A stretch of 64,000 nt of DNA from Atlantibacter subterraneus (GTDB lineage: Bacteria; Pseudomonadota; Gammaproteobacteria; Enterobacterales; Enterobacteriaceae). The position numbers and the translations under genes were made by a program. Position 1 is the first letter of the stretch. The number at the start of each line of letters is the position of its first letter. The notes below the pieces were generated by a model. That model had not been told where the DNA came from. It did not search any database and saw nothing but the letters and a program-made list of their open reading frames with translations. The stretch lies in the NCBI RefSeq assembly GCF_027853245.1, contig NZ_JAPTZM010000007.1; one strand, 5' to 3'. Of the stretch, positions 51,050 to 60,846 are shown piece after piece.

Positions 51050-51206
51050 AACACCACCTCCTGAGGAGGTGGTCAGCAACCATTTTTGGCTTTGCCTTAT
51101 TGTCTTTGGATTTAGAATGTTCAGCGCAGGCAGAGACTTTTTATCAGAACTTTTAGTACGCCCCTCGGGCGCGCAATCAATGCCACCTGCTATGCAGGTG
51201 TTTTTT
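51050..51206. repeat. hairpin-bounded fragment, possible IS200/IS605-type PATE remnant
   Basis: A noncoding stretch of about 157 bases with a strong hairpin at each end. On the left, ACCACCTCC pairs with GGAGGTGGT around TGA (51051-51071). On the right, ACCTG pairs with CAGGT (51183-51196), followed by TTTTTT. An internal hairpin CGCCC/GGGCG lies at 51159-51171. It holds no transposase. Subterminal hairpins like these are found in IS200/IS605-derived palindrome-associated elements; the right hairpin could also be just a terminator. Confidence 0.35.
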
Positions 51207-52395
51207 ACTCACTCAATGCCTGCGCGCAGGCCCATGCCGATGCCCAGGCCCACTGGAAGTTATATCCGCCCAGCCAGCCGGTAACGTCCACCACTTCACC
51301 GATGAAATAGAGCCCCGGCACGTCGCGGGCTTCCATGGTGCGCGAGGAGAGCGCGTGGGTATCGACGCCGCCCAGCGTGACTTCAGCGGTGCGATAGCCT
51401 TCGGTACCGTTCGGTTGCACCTGCCAGGCGGTCAGCAGTTCGATTAACGCCTCCTGCTGACGGACATTAAGCTGCTTCAGGGTACAGTCAGGGATTTGCC
51501 CCATCTGCTGAAGGATCTCGATCAGCCGCTTCGGCAGCTGCATCGCCAGGGTGTTTTTCAGGCTCTGATTGGGATGCGCGTTGCGCTGCTCATCAATAAA
51601 CGCATTCAGGTCGCAGTCAGGAAGAAGGTTAATGGTGACTTTTTCCCCCGGCTGCCAGTAGCTGGAAATTTGCAGGATGGCCGGGCCGGAAAGCCCGCGG
51701 TGGGTGAACAGCACGTTTTCACGAAAAACGGTGCCGTCCTGGGCGCTAACCACCGACGGTACGGAGACGCCGGACAGCACCTGGAGCGACGCCAGCAGCG
51801 GTTTATGCAGGGTAAACGGCACCAGTCCGGCGCGGGTCGGCAATACCTTCAGACCGAACTGTTCCGCTACTTTATAGCCAAACGGCGACGCGCCCAGCCC
51901 CGGCATCGAAAGCCCGCCGCTGGCGATCACCAGTTTTGGCGTCCGCACGCTGTCGCCATTAAGCGCCAGCAGGTAGCCCTGCTCGTCGCGCTCGATGCTC
52001 AGCACTTCGCTACGCAAGCGCAGTGTGACGTTGCCTTTCTCGCACTCCGCCACCAGCATATCGACGATTTGCTGCGCCGAGTCGTCGCAAAACAGCTGGC
52101 CGAGGGTTTTCTCATGCCAGGCGATCCCGTATTTGCCCACCAGATCGATAAAATCCCATTGGGTGTAGCGCGCCAGGGCAGATTTGCAGAAATGCGGATT
52201 GGCGCTCAGGTAGGCCGCCGGTTCGACATACAGATTGGTGAAGTTGCAGCGCCCGCCGCCGGACATCAGGATCTTGCGTCCCGGCTTTTTGCCGTTGTCG
52301 AGAAGCAACACCCGTAAACCCGCCTGCCCGGCCTGCGCCGCGCAAAATAACCCCGCCGCGCCTGCGCCGATAATCACTGCATCAAACTGTTCCAC
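51205..52395 (-). CDS. yhiN: YhiN, HI0933-family FAD-dependent flavoprotein
   Basis: A 396-residue flavoprotein. The FAD-binding motif VIIGAGAAGLFCAAQAG is at the N-terminus, followed by the family motif MSGGGRCNFTN and a C-terminal GGYNFQWAWASA. Its reaction is unknown; relatives are annotated as NAD(P)/FAD-dependent oxidoreductases. It is next to pitA and divergent from it, as in E. coli K-12, marking the return to conserved backbone. Confidence 0.94.
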   Translation of the reverse strand: MEQFDAVIIGAGAAGLFCAAQAGQAGLRVLLLDNGKKPGRKILMSGGGRCNFTNLYVEPAAYLSANPHFCKSALARYTQWDFIDLVGKYGIAWHEKTLGQLFCDDSAQQIVDMLVAECEKGNVTLRLRSEVLSIERDEQGYLLALNGDSVRTPKLVIASGGLSMPGLGASPFGYKVAEQFGLKVLPTRAGLVPFTLHKPLLASLQVLSGVSVPSVVSAQDGTVFRENVLFTHRGLSGPAILQISSYWQPGEKVTINLLPDCDLNAFIDEQRNAHPNQSLKNTLAMQLPKRLIEILQQMGQIPDCTLKQLNVRQQEALIELLTAWQVQPNGTEGYRTAEVTLGGVDTHALSSRTMEARDVPGLYFIGEVVDVTGWLGGYNFQWAWASAWACAQALSE

Positions 52396-52622
52396 ACCCT
52401 GCTCCCCTGAAAGTAAGGCTGCGAATTGTAAAGTTTCTTAGCTGGTCGCACCAGCAATATGCCCCTGCAAGAATGCAGCCAATTGTTTTTTAAAGGGTAA
52501 ATCTTTTCAATCGTTGACGTTAAGCGACGCCGCATCAAAAAAAGTCTATATTTCACTTTGCCCCTGCCGCGAAAGTCCCTGATAATGCGGCGCGTTCATG
52601 TCCTCAAGATGGCGTAACGTCT

Positions 52623-54119
52623 ATGCTACATTTATTTGCCGGCCTGGATCTTCATACCGGCCTTTTGCTTTTGCTTGCTCTGGGCTTTGTCCTGTTTTAT
52701 GAAGCCATTAATGGTTTTCATGACACAGCGAACGCAGTTGCAACCGTAATCTATACGCGAGCGATGCGTTCGCAACTGGCAGTGGTCATGGCAGCGGTGT
52801 TTAACTTCCTCGGCGTTTTGCTGGGCGGGTTAAGCGTAGCCTATGCCATTGTGCATATGCTTCCCACCGATCTGTTGCTTAACGTAGGTTCCGCACATGG
52901 CCTGGCCATGGTGTTCTCTATGTTGCTGGCGGCGATCATCTGGAACCTCGGCACCTGGTATCTGGGTCTGCCGGCGTCCAGTTCCCACACCCTGATTGGC
53001 GCGATTATCGGTATTGGTTTAACCAACGCCCTGATGACCGGCACGTCAGTGGTGGATGCGTTAAATATCCCGAAAGTGATCAACATTTTCGGCTCGCTGA
53101 TTATTTCTCCTATTGTCGGTCTGGTGTTCGCAGGCGGTCTGGTGTTTTTGCTGCGTCGCTACTGGAGCGGCACTAAAAAACGCGCCCGTATCCACCTGAC
53201 GCCTGCCGAGCGTGAGAAAAAAGACGGCAAGAAAAAACCACCGTTCTGGACCCGTATCGCGCTGATCCTGTCAGCCATTGGCGTAAGCTTCTCTCACGGC
53301 GCTAACGACGGCCAGAAAGGCATCGGCTTGATCATGCTGGTACTGATTGGCGTGGCCCCGGCGGGATTCGTGGTAAACATGAATGCCTCTGGCTACGACA
53401 TCACCCGTACCCGTGACGCCATCAATCACGTTGAGAGCTATTTCCAGCAGCACGGCGAAGCCATCAAACACGTGATTGATATGAATCCGGTGATCCCGAC
53501 GCCGGAAGAGGTGAAGAGCCAACCGCAGGAATTCCACTGTGACGCTAACCGCGCCATGCTGGCCCTGCAGCGCGCCAAAACCATGCTGACCGGCCTTGAG
53601 AGCTACGACAAGCTGAGCATTGAAGAGCGCAGCCATATGCGTCGTATGCTGCTGTGTATCTCTGATACCGCCGACAAAGTGGCTGGCCTGCCGGAAACCT
53701 CTAAAGATGACAAACGCTACCTGAAAGAGCTGAAAGCCGACCTGCTCTACACCATCGAATACGCACCGGTGTGGATCATTATGGCGGTAGCGCTGGCATT
53801 AGGTATCGGCACCATGATCGGCTGGCGTCGCGTCGCCACCACCATCGGTGAGAAAATCGGTAAGAAAGGCATGACTTACGCTCAGGGGATGTCGGCGCAG
53901 ATGACCGCGGCGATTTCTATCGGGGTAGCGAGTTATACCGGTATGCCGGTCTCCACCACGCACGTGCTGTCGTCGTCCGTTGCGGGCACCATGCTGGTTG
54001 ACGGTGGCGGATTGCAGAGCCGCACGGTGAAAAGCATTCTGATGGCCTGGGTGTTCACCCTGCCGGCCTCAATTGCCCTCTCCGGCGCGCTGTACTGGAT
54101 TTCGCTGCACTTTATCTGA
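52623..54119 (+). CDS. pitA: low-affinity metal-phosphate:H+ symporter PitA
   Basis: A 498-residue transporter (E. coli 499). Both inverted phosphate-transporter signatures are present: FYEAINGFHDTANAVAT near the N-terminus and GVSFSHGANDGQKGIG in the middle. About ten membrane segments surround a large central cytoplasmic loop (about 285-385), which is the least conserved part. PitA imports phosphate as neutral metal-phosphate, including zinc phosphate. It has its own 227-base upstream gap and a shared terminator with uspB. Confidence 0.96.
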   Translation: MLHLFAGLDLHTGLLLLLALGFVLFYEAINGFHDTANAVATVIYTRAMRSQLAVVMAAVFNFLGVLLGGLSVAYAIVHMLPTDLLLNVGSAHGLAMVFSMLLAAIIWNLGTWYLGLPASSSHTLIGAIIGIGLTNALMTGTSVVDALNIPKVINIFGSLIISPIVGLVFAGGLVFLLRRYWSGTKKRARIHLTPAEREKKDGKKKPPFWTRIALILSAIGVSFSHGANDGQKGIGLIMLVLIGVAPAGFVVNMNASGYDITRTRDAINHVESYFQQHGEAIKHVIDMNPVIPTPEEVKSQPQEFHCDANRAMLALQRAKTMLTGLESYDKLSIEERSHMRRMLLCISDTADKVAGLPETSKDDKRYLKELKADLLYTIEYAPVWIIMAVALALGIGTMIGWRRVATTIGEKIGKKGMTYAQGMSAQMTAAISIGVASYTGMPVSTTHVLSSSVAGTMLVDGGGLQSRTVKSILMAWVFTLPASIALSGALYWISLHFI

Positions 54120-54133
54120 CAGCGTTAAATATC

Positions 54134-54164
54134 AAAAAAAGAGCGGGCACTGCCCGCTTTTTTA
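54134..54164. terminator. bidirectional terminator between pitA and uspB
   Basis: AGCGGGC (54142-54148) pairs with GCCCGCT (54152-54158), with an A run before and a T run after. It can serve both convergent genes. Confidence 0.88.
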
Positions 54165-54500
54165 TTAGTGCCAAATCATCATAGCGATAAGGCAGACCAT
54201 TACGAGACCGCACAACGCACTGGTTAATATAAAATGACACCGTACTCGCTCACAGCGGCGGATGAATTCGTCGTCATGATGATCGCGGTAACGTTGAGCA
54301 TAGATGTACCAGACCAGTCGCACTTGCTTATTTGGCTGACCATGGGATGTGAAAAAACCGCTGCCATCTACATACTGGTAGAGCAAGGGATCACAACCAC
54401 GAAGCACCACAAGCAGCGCACGCAACGATGAGAAGTAGCGCGCCATATTGACGACGCATACCACACATAAGGCCCAAAACAGCGCAACAGTGCTTATCAT
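54165..54500 (-). CDS. uspB: universal stress protein B
   Basis: A 111-residue protein, the same length as E. coli UspB. Two membrane segments at the ends (about 3-20 and 88-110) flank a charged central domain. In E. coli uspB is under sigma-S control and affects ethanol resistance in stationary phase. It is divergent from uspA, as in E. coli. Confidence 0.95.
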   Translation of the reverse strand: MISTVALFWALCVVCVVNMARYFSSLRALLVVLRGCDPLLYQYVDGSGFFTSHGQPNKQVRLVWYIYAQRYRDHHDDEFIRRCERVRCHFILTSALCGLVMVCLIAMMIWH

Positions 54501-54937
54501 AACACCTCCCCGGCGATAGCCACGGAGACACCCCCCGGGACAACCGCACCCCCGATACCAAGTCAGTCAACTCGTTCCAAATGAGAGAGATACCAAAAGT
54601 CGATCGGGTTCACATTTATTTACCCGAGTGACTCATTTAATAGTGTAGAAGATCAGGTTATTTTTTTGCCACATCGTTCTGGTCAATCGTTCGTGATAAC
54701 TGTATTTCGATTTAGAATGAATGCGGACGCAGCGGATTGACGGATTTCTTCCTGGGCGATAAGGTAAAAAGAGACCGTTATGCTTAAGTCTTTCTATATC
54801 CTCATGCTTCAGGCTGAAGGATATCGTTTACAGGTTCCCGCGAGAGCGGTATGCAGGACGCGGGGCAAGGACATCATCGATAACCTAAAGCGTTGTCTGA
54901 TCCATTGTCATCGACATCTTATGGAAGGAGTAAAATT
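54501..54937. other. uspB-uspA divergent promoter region
   Basis: 437 bases between divergent genes. It contains both promoters and a leader ahead of uspA. In-frame ATGs upstream of uspA (54780, 54893) have no family match and no better ribosome site. I identified no specific operator. Confidence 0.5.
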
Positions 54938-55375
54938 ATGGCTTACAAACATATACTTATCGCAGTCGACCTCTCCCCTGAAAGCAAAGTGCTGGTCGAA
55001 AAAGCCGTCTCCATGGCACGCCCGTATAACGCCAAAGTTTCACTGATTCATGTCGATGTAAATTATTCCGATCTCTACACCGGCCTGATCGACGTGAACC
55101 TGGGCGATATGCAGAAACGCATTTCTGAAGAAACCCACCACGCGCTGACCGAGCTGTCCACTAATGCCGGTTACCCGATTGCGGAAACCCTTAGCGGCAG
55201 CGGCGATCTGGGCCAGGTGCTGGTGGATGCGATTAAAAAATACGACGTTGATTTAGTGCTGTGCGGCCATCACCAGGATTTCTGGAGCAAACTGATGTCG
55301 TCCGCCCGTCAGCTGATCAACACCGTGCACATCGATATGCTGATTGTGCCGCTGCGCGACGAAGAAGAGGAATAA
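54938..55375 (+). CDS. uspA: universal stress protein A
   Basis: A 145-residue Usp-fold protein (E. coli 144). It begins MAYKHILIAVDLSPESKVLVEKA with AAGGAG 7 bases upstream. It is induced by growth arrest and many stresses and acts as a phosphorylated dimer. UspA-type proteins lack the ATP-binding G-2x-G-9x-G-S/T motif, and none is seen here (the C-terminus reads LCGHHQDFWSKLMSSARQL). The frame reaches back to 54893, but only the 54938 start fits the family. Confidence 0.96.
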   Translation: MAYKHILIAVDLSPESKVLVEKAVSMARPYNAKVSLIHVDVNYSDLYTGLIDVNLGDMQKRISEETHHALTELSTNAGYPIAETLSGSGDLGQVLVDAIKKYDVDLVLCGHHQDFWSKLMSSARQLINTVHIDMLIVPLRDEEEE

Positions 55376-55393
55376 TCGCCCTTTCTTGCTCTC

Positions 55394-55419
55394 AACGCCC
55401 GCTGATGCGGGCGTTTTTA
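55394..55419 (+). terminator. intrinsic terminator of uspA
   Basis: AACGCCCGC (55394-55402) pairs with GCGGGCGTT (55407-55415), followed by T residues. Confidence 0.88.
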
Positions 55420-55613
55420 TTTCCGCCCTGCCAACGTAAATCACTGACTTCAATAAATTCATTAGTGTGATCTGCCGCTGCGATCGCCACCAACCAATAC
55501 AATAACCTAATTTAAAGGTCATACTCGGCATTACCCGCCGACAAATGACAAAGCGGCGCGATCCTGACACCGCGTACATACTTTTACTGGCGTCACGTTA
55601 AGGCAACGGAAAA

Positions 55614-57086
55614 ATGAACAACACTGCACCTGTCGGCTTACTGCAACAGCCGAAACCCTTTTTTATGATCTTCTTTGTCGAGCTGTGGGAGCGCTTTGGC
55701 TACTACGGCGTGCAGGGCATTCTGGCGGTTTTCTTCGTCCAGCAGCTCGGCTTCTCCCAGGAACAGGCTTTCGTCACCTTCGGGGCGTTCGCCGCGCTGG
55801 TATATGGGCTAATTTCAATTGGCGGCTACGTAGGCGATCACCTGCTCGGCACCAAGCGCACTCTGGTGTTGGGCGCGATTGTACTGGCCATCGGGTATTT
55901 TATGACCGGGCTGTCGTTGCACCAGCCTGACCTGATTTTCATCGCCTTAGGCACCATCGCAGTGGGCAACGGGCTGTTTAAAGCTAACCCCGCCAGCCTG
56001 CTGTCCAAATGCTATCCGCCCAAAGACCCGCGTCTCGACGGCGCGTTTACGCTGTTTTATATGTCGATCAACATCGGGTCGCTGCTGTCGCTATCGCTGG
56101 CACCGGTGATCGCCGAGCGTTACGGCTACGCGGTGACCTACAACCTGTGCGGCATTGGGCTGATTATCGCGCTGCTGGTTTACTTTGCCTGCCGGGGGAT
56201 GGTGAAGCATATCGGTTCCGAGCCAGACCATGCACCGATGAGCGTCAAAAATCTGCTGCTGGTATTGGTGGGCACGGTGGCGATGATTTTCCTCTGCGCC
56301 TGGCTGATGCATAACGTGCAGGTCGCCAATCTGGTGTTGATTGTGCTCTCCATCGTGGTGATTATTTTCTTTTTCCGTGAAGCGTTCCGGCTGGATAAAA
56401 CCGGGCGCAACAGGATGTTTGTAGCGTTTATTCTGATGCTGGAAGCAGTGCTGTTTTACATCCTCTACGCCCAGATGCCCACCTCGCTGAACTTCTTCGC
56501 CATCAACAACGTGCACCATGAGATCCTCGGCTTCACCATTAACCCGGTGAGCTTCCAGGCGCTGAATCCCTTCTGGGTGGTAGTGGCAAGCCCGGTGCTG
56601 GCGATGATCTACACCCGGCTGGGCAGCCGTGGCAAAGACCTGACTATGCCGATGAAATTTACGCTCGGGATGTTCTTGTGCGCCCTTGGCTTCTTGACCG
56701 CTGCCGCCGCAGGCATGTGGTTCGCCGATGCCCAGGGGCTAACGTCGCCGTGGTTTATCGTGCTGGTGTATCTGTTCCAGAGCCTGGGCGAGCTGCTGAT
56801 TAGCGCGCTGGGGCTGGCGATGGTCGCCGCACTGGTGCCGCAGCACCTGATGGGCTTTATCCTCGGGATGTGGTTCCTGACCCAGGCCGCCGCGTTTCTG
56901 CTGGGCGGCTACGTCGCCACCTTTACCGCTGTCCCGGAAGGGATCACCGATCCGCTGCAAACCCTGCCGATTTATACCGGGGTGTTCAGCAAAATTGGTC
57001 TGGTGACGCTGGGCGTTTCAATCGTGATGGGATTAATGGTGCCGTGGCTGAACCGGATGATTGCCACGCCGGAAGAGAAAATCTAA
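55614..57086 (+). CDS. dtpB: dipeptide/tripeptide permease DtpB
   Basis: A 490-residue proton-dependent oligopeptide transporter (E. coli DtpB 489) with fourteen membrane segments. The POT signature appears as FFVELWERFGYYGVQGILAVFF (the ExxERFxYY motif) and TLFYMSINIGSLLS. It takes up di- and tripeptides with a preference for tripeptides. It follows uspA as in E. coli. A hairpin terminator lies just after the stop. Confidence 0.95.
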   Translation: MNNTAPVGLLQQPKPFFMIFFVELWERFGYYGVQGILAVFFVQQLGFSQEQAFVTFGAFAALVYGLISIGGYVGDHLLGTKRTLVLGAIVLAIGYFMTGLSLHQPDLIFIALGTIAVGNGLFKANPASLLSKCYPPKDPRLDGAFTLFYMSINIGSLLSLSLAPVIAERYGYAVTYNLCGIGLIIALLVYFACRGMVKHIGSEPDHAPMSVKNLLLVLVGTVAMIFLCAWLMHNVQVANLVLIVLSIVVIIFFFREAFRLDKTGRNRMFVAFILMLEAVLFYILYAQMPTSLNFFAINNVHHEILGFTINPVSFQALNPFWVVVASPVLAMIYTRLGSRGKDLTMPMKFTLGMFLCALGFLTAAAAGMWFADAQGLTSPWFIVLVYLFQSLGELLISALGLAMVAALVPQHLMGFILGMWFLTQAAAFLLGGYVATFTAVPEGITDPLQTLPIYTGVFSKIGLVTLGVSIVMGLMVPWLNRMIATPEEKI

Positions 57087-57094
57087 AGGAGTGT

Positions 57095-57125
57095 GGGCGC
57101 AGGCGACACGCGGCCTGCGCCCTTT
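57095..57125 (+). terminator. intrinsic terminator of dtpB
   Basis: GGGCGCAGG (57095-57103) pairs with CCTGCGCCC (57114-57122), followed by a short T run. Confidence 0.7.
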
Positions 57126-57131
57126 CAACAC

Positions 57132-58451
57132 TTACAGCGACTGATGTTTCGTCTCATGGGTCAGCAGCAGCGCAATCAGCGTCAACGCCGCCATCGATGC
57201 CAGATAAATCCCCACGTAGAACAGCCCGTAATTCGCCTGCAACCAGGTGGCGATATACGGTGCCACGGACGCCCCGAGAATTGACGCCACGTTATACGAG
57301 AATGACGCCCCGGTGTAACGCACTTCGGTCGGGAACAGCTCCGGCAGCAGCGCGCCCATCGGGCCAAAGGTCAGGCCCATGATGCTCAGGCCAATCAGCA
57401 GGTACGCCATCACCATCGCCGGATTGCCGGACTGCAACAGCGGCGGGAACACGAACAGCGCAAACAGAATAATCAGGGAGGTAATCACGATCATGCTCTT
57501 GCGGCGACCAAATTTATCCGCCAGCACGCCGGCAATCGGCACCATCACACCAAAGCCGATTACCGCCATCATCAACATCCACAGCACTTCGTTGCGCGGG
57601 AAGCCCAGCCCGTTCGGGGCCGCCGCGGTGCTGAAGGTCATGGAATACACCGTCATGATATAGAACAGCGTATAGGTCGCCAGCATGATAAAGGTGCCGA
57701 GGATGGTGACGCGCAGATGTTTAGTCAGCAGCGTACCCAATGGCACTTTCACCTGTTTGTTGGCTTTGGCGATTTTCGCGAACACCGGCGTTTCATGCAG
57801 AGAAACGCGCACGTACAGGCCAATCAACACCAGCACCGCAGAGAACACAAACGGCACGCGCCATCCCCAGGACATAAACTGCTCGTCCGTCAACAGCCAG
57901 GAGAGCAGCAGGAAGGTGCCGTTAGCGAAGAAGAAGCCAATCGGCGCGCCCAACTGCGGGAAGGAGCCATACAGCGCGCGTTTACCGGCAGGCGCGTTCT
58001 CGGTGGCCAGCAGCGCTGCCCCGCCCCATTCGCCGCCCAGACCCAGCCCCTGGCCGAAACGCGCCAGTGCCAGCAACAGCGGCGCTAATACGCCAATGGT
58101 TTCGTAGCTCGGCAGCAGGCCGATCACCACCGTGGAAATACCCATGGTTAACAGCGAGGCCACCAGCGTGGCTTTACGCCCGACGCGATCGCCAAAGTGC
58201 CCAAACACGGCAGAACCGATAGGACGCGCCACAAACGCGATGGCAAAAGTTGCCAGCGATTGTAGCGTGGCGGCAGTCGGATCGCCCTGTGGGAAGAAAA
58301 TATGCGGAAAAACAATAACCGCTGCAGTGGCATAAATGTAGAAATCGAAAAACTCAATGGCGGTGCCAATGAGTGAGGCGACAACCACTTTACTGCGCGA
58401 GTTAACCGGAGGTGCGTCGTGATCAACGGATGTGGTGATGGATGCTTGCAT
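57132..58451 (-). CDS. yhjE: MFS transporter YhjE (metabolite:H+ symporter family)
   Basis: A 439-residue major facilitator (E. coli 440). The stretch SLIGTAIEFFDFYIYATAAVIVFPHIFFP is typical of the metabolite:H+ symporters related to ShiA and ProP. The loop motif GHFGDRVGRKATL and the end LLLTHETKHQSL match E. coli YhjE. The substrate is unknown. In E. coli yhjE is not next to dtpB, so the order here differs. Confidence 0.94.
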   Translation of the reverse strand: MQASITTSVDHDAPPVNSRSKVVVASLIGTAIEFFDFYIYATAAVIVFPHIFFPQGDPTAATLQSLATFAIAFVARPIGSAVFGHFGDRVGRKATLVASLLTMGISTVVIGLLPSYETIGVLAPLLLALARFGQGLGLGGEWGGAALLATENAPAGKRALYGSFPQLGAPIGFFFANGTFLLLSWLLTDEQFMSWGWRVPFVFSAVLVLIGLYVRVSLHETPVFAKIAKANKQVKVPLGTLLTKHLRVTILGTFIMLATYTLFYIMTVYSMTFSTAAAPNGLGFPRNEVLWMLMMAVIGFGVMVPIAGVLADKFGRRKSMIVITSLIILFALFVFPPLLQSGNPAMVMAYLLIGLSIMGLTFGPMGALLPELFPTEVRYTGASFSYNVASILGASVAPYIATWLQANYGLFYVGIYLASMAALTLIALLLTHETKHQSL

Positions 58452-58722
58452 ATATTTTTCTTATTTATGTGAAACGAAATTCCATATTACGCACAGCAAA
58501 AGCCACATTTCAATGCACCACAAAACGTGAAGTTGTTCAGAAAAGCGGCAAAAAGAGGATAATTTTCATGCTCGCAATTTCACTTCTATGAAATGCTTCA
58601 CACAAATTTTAAATTAGCAGGAAAAACCAGAAATTGGTTAAATAAAAGTTACGGAATGGATTTATCGTCTAAAACGCTGGCTCGGGCTGAAGTTTTTTGC
58701 GTTTTACTCCAGCCCGGCCTGT

Positions 58723-59775
58723 TTAACGGTGGGTTTTTCCCGGCATCCGCTTGTCGTCTTTGTACTCGGCGGTCGCGATCCAGGCCGCGCAGAACAGCGT
58801 CAGACGGGCAAAGAAGTAAAAGAACGCCATCAGCCCCAGCACCGAGCCAAATGCCGCGCCGGAAGGCGACGTCATCAGCGACGGCAGCGTCCAGGTCATA
58901 ATGATTTTAATGACTTCAAAACCGATGGCGGCCAGAATACTGCCGCGGATCAGCGCTTTTTTACGCGGACGGTGGCGCGGCAGCCGCCAGAAGATCCAGA
59001 AGAACAGCAGGAAGTTGGCGCACATGGAAATCGCCAGGCCAATCAGCTGCCACACCGGCTTCAGCCACGGAATATAGTCGAGATACAGCCAGCGGATAAT
59101 CATTTCCTGGGCCGATCCCGCCACGGAGGTAATGGAAATGGTGATGATCAGCGCCACCAGCAGGCCAATCAGCGAGACGAAATCGCGCAGATATTTGGCC
59201 CACCACTTTTCTTCATCCTGCGCGTTGCGCTCCCAGACATCGCGCGACTGGGCGCGGATCGCCTCGCGCAGGTTGCCCATCCAGTTCACCCCGGAATAGA
59301 GCGCCACGGCGAGGCCAACGATCCCCACCGTGGTACGCTGCTGCACGGCGGTATTGATGGTGCTTTTCAGAGTCGTTGCCAGCGTCTGGTCGCTGACGTT
59401 CATCAGGATTTTATTGAAGATATCCTGCAACAGCGTTGGGTGGGACGCGAGGATAAAGCCCGCCGCCGCAAATGACACCATCAAAATCGGGATCATTGAT
59501 AAGAAAGAGAAATAGGTTATCGCCGCGCCAAACTGATTACCGAGCCGGTCGTTAAACCGCTCAGTGGCCCGGAGCAGGTGAGCAATCATCGGGCGGCGTT
59601 CCAGTTTCTCAACCGTCTCGGTGACCTTCGCAATCGGTCCGTCGCCTTTTTCATGACTATCACTCTGTTCAGGCTGATCTTTTTTCGCCTCTTCAGACCG
59701 GGTGTCCAGCTGCGGTACCGGCTTATAGTCCAGATCGTTGGTTGGGCGTTTCGGGGTGTTCTCCGGTATTGTCAT
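58723..59775 (-). CDS. yhjD: YhjD, inner-membrane YihY/BrkB-family protein
   Basis: A 350-residue protein with about six membrane segments, preceded by a charged N-terminal region longer than in E. coli (337 residues). Core sequences such as ERFNDRLGNQFGAAITYFSFLSMIPILM and WRLPRHRPRKKALIRGSILAAIGFEV match E. coli YhjD. There, a point mutation bypasses the need for Kdo on lipid A, suggesting a link to LPS-precursor export. AAGGA precedes the chosen ATG; an ATG 11 codons upstream is less likely. Confidence 0.92.
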   Translation of the reverse strand: MTIPENTPKRPTNDLDYKPVPQLDTRSEEAKKDQPEQSDSHEKGDGPIAKVTETVEKLERRPMIAHLLRATERFNDRLGNQFGAAITYFSFLSMIPILMVSFAAAGFILASHPTLLQDIFNKILMNVSDQTLATTLKSTINTAVQQRTTVGIVGLAVALYSGVNWMGNLREAIRAQSRDVWERNAQDEEKWWAKYLRDFVSLIGLLVALIITISITSVAGSAQEMIIRWLYLDYIPWLKPVWQLIGLAISMCANFLLFFWIFWRLPRHRPRKKALIRGSILAAIGFEVIKIIMTWTLPSLMTSPSGAAFGSVLGLMAFFYFFARLTLFCAAWIATAEYKDDKRMPGKTHR

Positions 59776-59828
59776 TGAACGCAATTCCTTGTCAGTGATA
59801 AGCATCATGGGAAAAGTATAGACATACG

Positions 59829-60728
59829 TTAATCAACGTAACCTTTCATCACGCCGCCTAACCATTCCATAAACAAATGCACCCGCCTCGACAGGTTGCG
59901 GCGATGCGGATAAAGCAGCGACACCGGCATCGGTTCTGGCCGGTACTGGGGCAGAATTTCAATCAGCGTCCCGCTGCGTAGTGCCTCTTTGATCCCCACA
60001 CGCGGCACCTGGATAATGCCCAGCCCGGTGAGCGCCGCCGCCTGGTAAGTTTCGGTGCTGTTGACCGTTAAGATGCCGCCGGTTTTTATCCAGTGGGTTT
60101 GCTTATCCATCCCATATTCAAACCCCTGCGGTCGGCTGCCGAAATGCGTGGAATAATGCACCACGGCATGGGCCTCTAAATCCTCCAGCCGTTCCGGAAA
60201 GCCAAAACGCTCCAGATAGCCCGGACTGGCGCAGTTTACGACGGTGAGCTTACCGAGCGGGCGCGCCACCAGGCCAGAATCTTTCAGATGCCCGACGCGC
60301 ACCACGCAGTCGAACCCTTCGCGCACCACGTCCACCAGCCGGTCGCTGCTGCTCAGTTCCAGCTCAATTCCCGGATACTGTTGCAAAAACGCAGGCAATT
60401 TCGGCATCACCAGATTTTTAGCGATACCTACCGGCATATCCACGCGCAGACGCCCGCTGACGCTGGAAGGATCGTGCAGAAACAGCCCGTCGAGTTCCTC
60501 CAGATTGGCCAACAAATCGCGGCAGCGTTCGTAGTAGAGCATACCGTCCTGGGTGAGCTGCACCCGCCGCGTGGTGCGGTGCAGCAGCCGCGTGCCTAAC
60601 GCATTTTCCAGCGCCTGGATTTGGCGCGATACGCTACCTTTAGGGAGTCCGAGTGTTTGCGCGGCCTGGGAAAAACTCTCCAGATCCGCCACCCGAATGA
60701 ACAACTGCATTGCGTGAATTTTATCCAT
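59829..60728 (-). CDS. yhjC: LysR-type regulator YhjC
   Basis: A 299-residue LysR regulator, the same length as E. coli YhjC. The N-terminal winged helix (FSQAAQTLGLPKGSVSRQIQALENALGTRLLHRTTR) is followed by a substrate-binding domain from about residue 90. It belongs to the DsdC/CrgA-like subgroup that often controls a divergent oxidoreductase. Here an SDR gene lies divergently 118 bases away and is the natural candidate target. Confidence 0.9.
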   Translation of the reverse strand: MDKIHAMQLFIRVADLESFSQAAQTLGLPKGSVSRQIQALENALGTRLLHRTTRRVQLTQDGMLYYERCRDLLANLEELDGLFLHDPSSVSGRLRVDMPVGIAKNLVMPKLPAFLQQYPGIELELSSSDRLVDVVREGFDCVVRVGHLKDSGLVARPLGKLTVVNCASPGYLERFGFPERLEDLEAHAVVHYSTHFGSRPQGFEYGMDKQTHWIKTGGILTVNSTETYQAAALTGLGIIQVPRVGIKEALRSGTLIEILPQYRPEPMPVSLLYPHRRNLSRRVHLFMEWLGGVMKGYVD

Positions 60729-60846
60729 CGGTTGGGCTTATTGTTGTTATTAAGGAAACAGTGATGCGCAGCGCGGCATCTTTATTGATTTCATAGCAGC
60801 TAATAAGCTTTCCCTCAACCACCGTAATAACGCAGACGAGGTTTTT

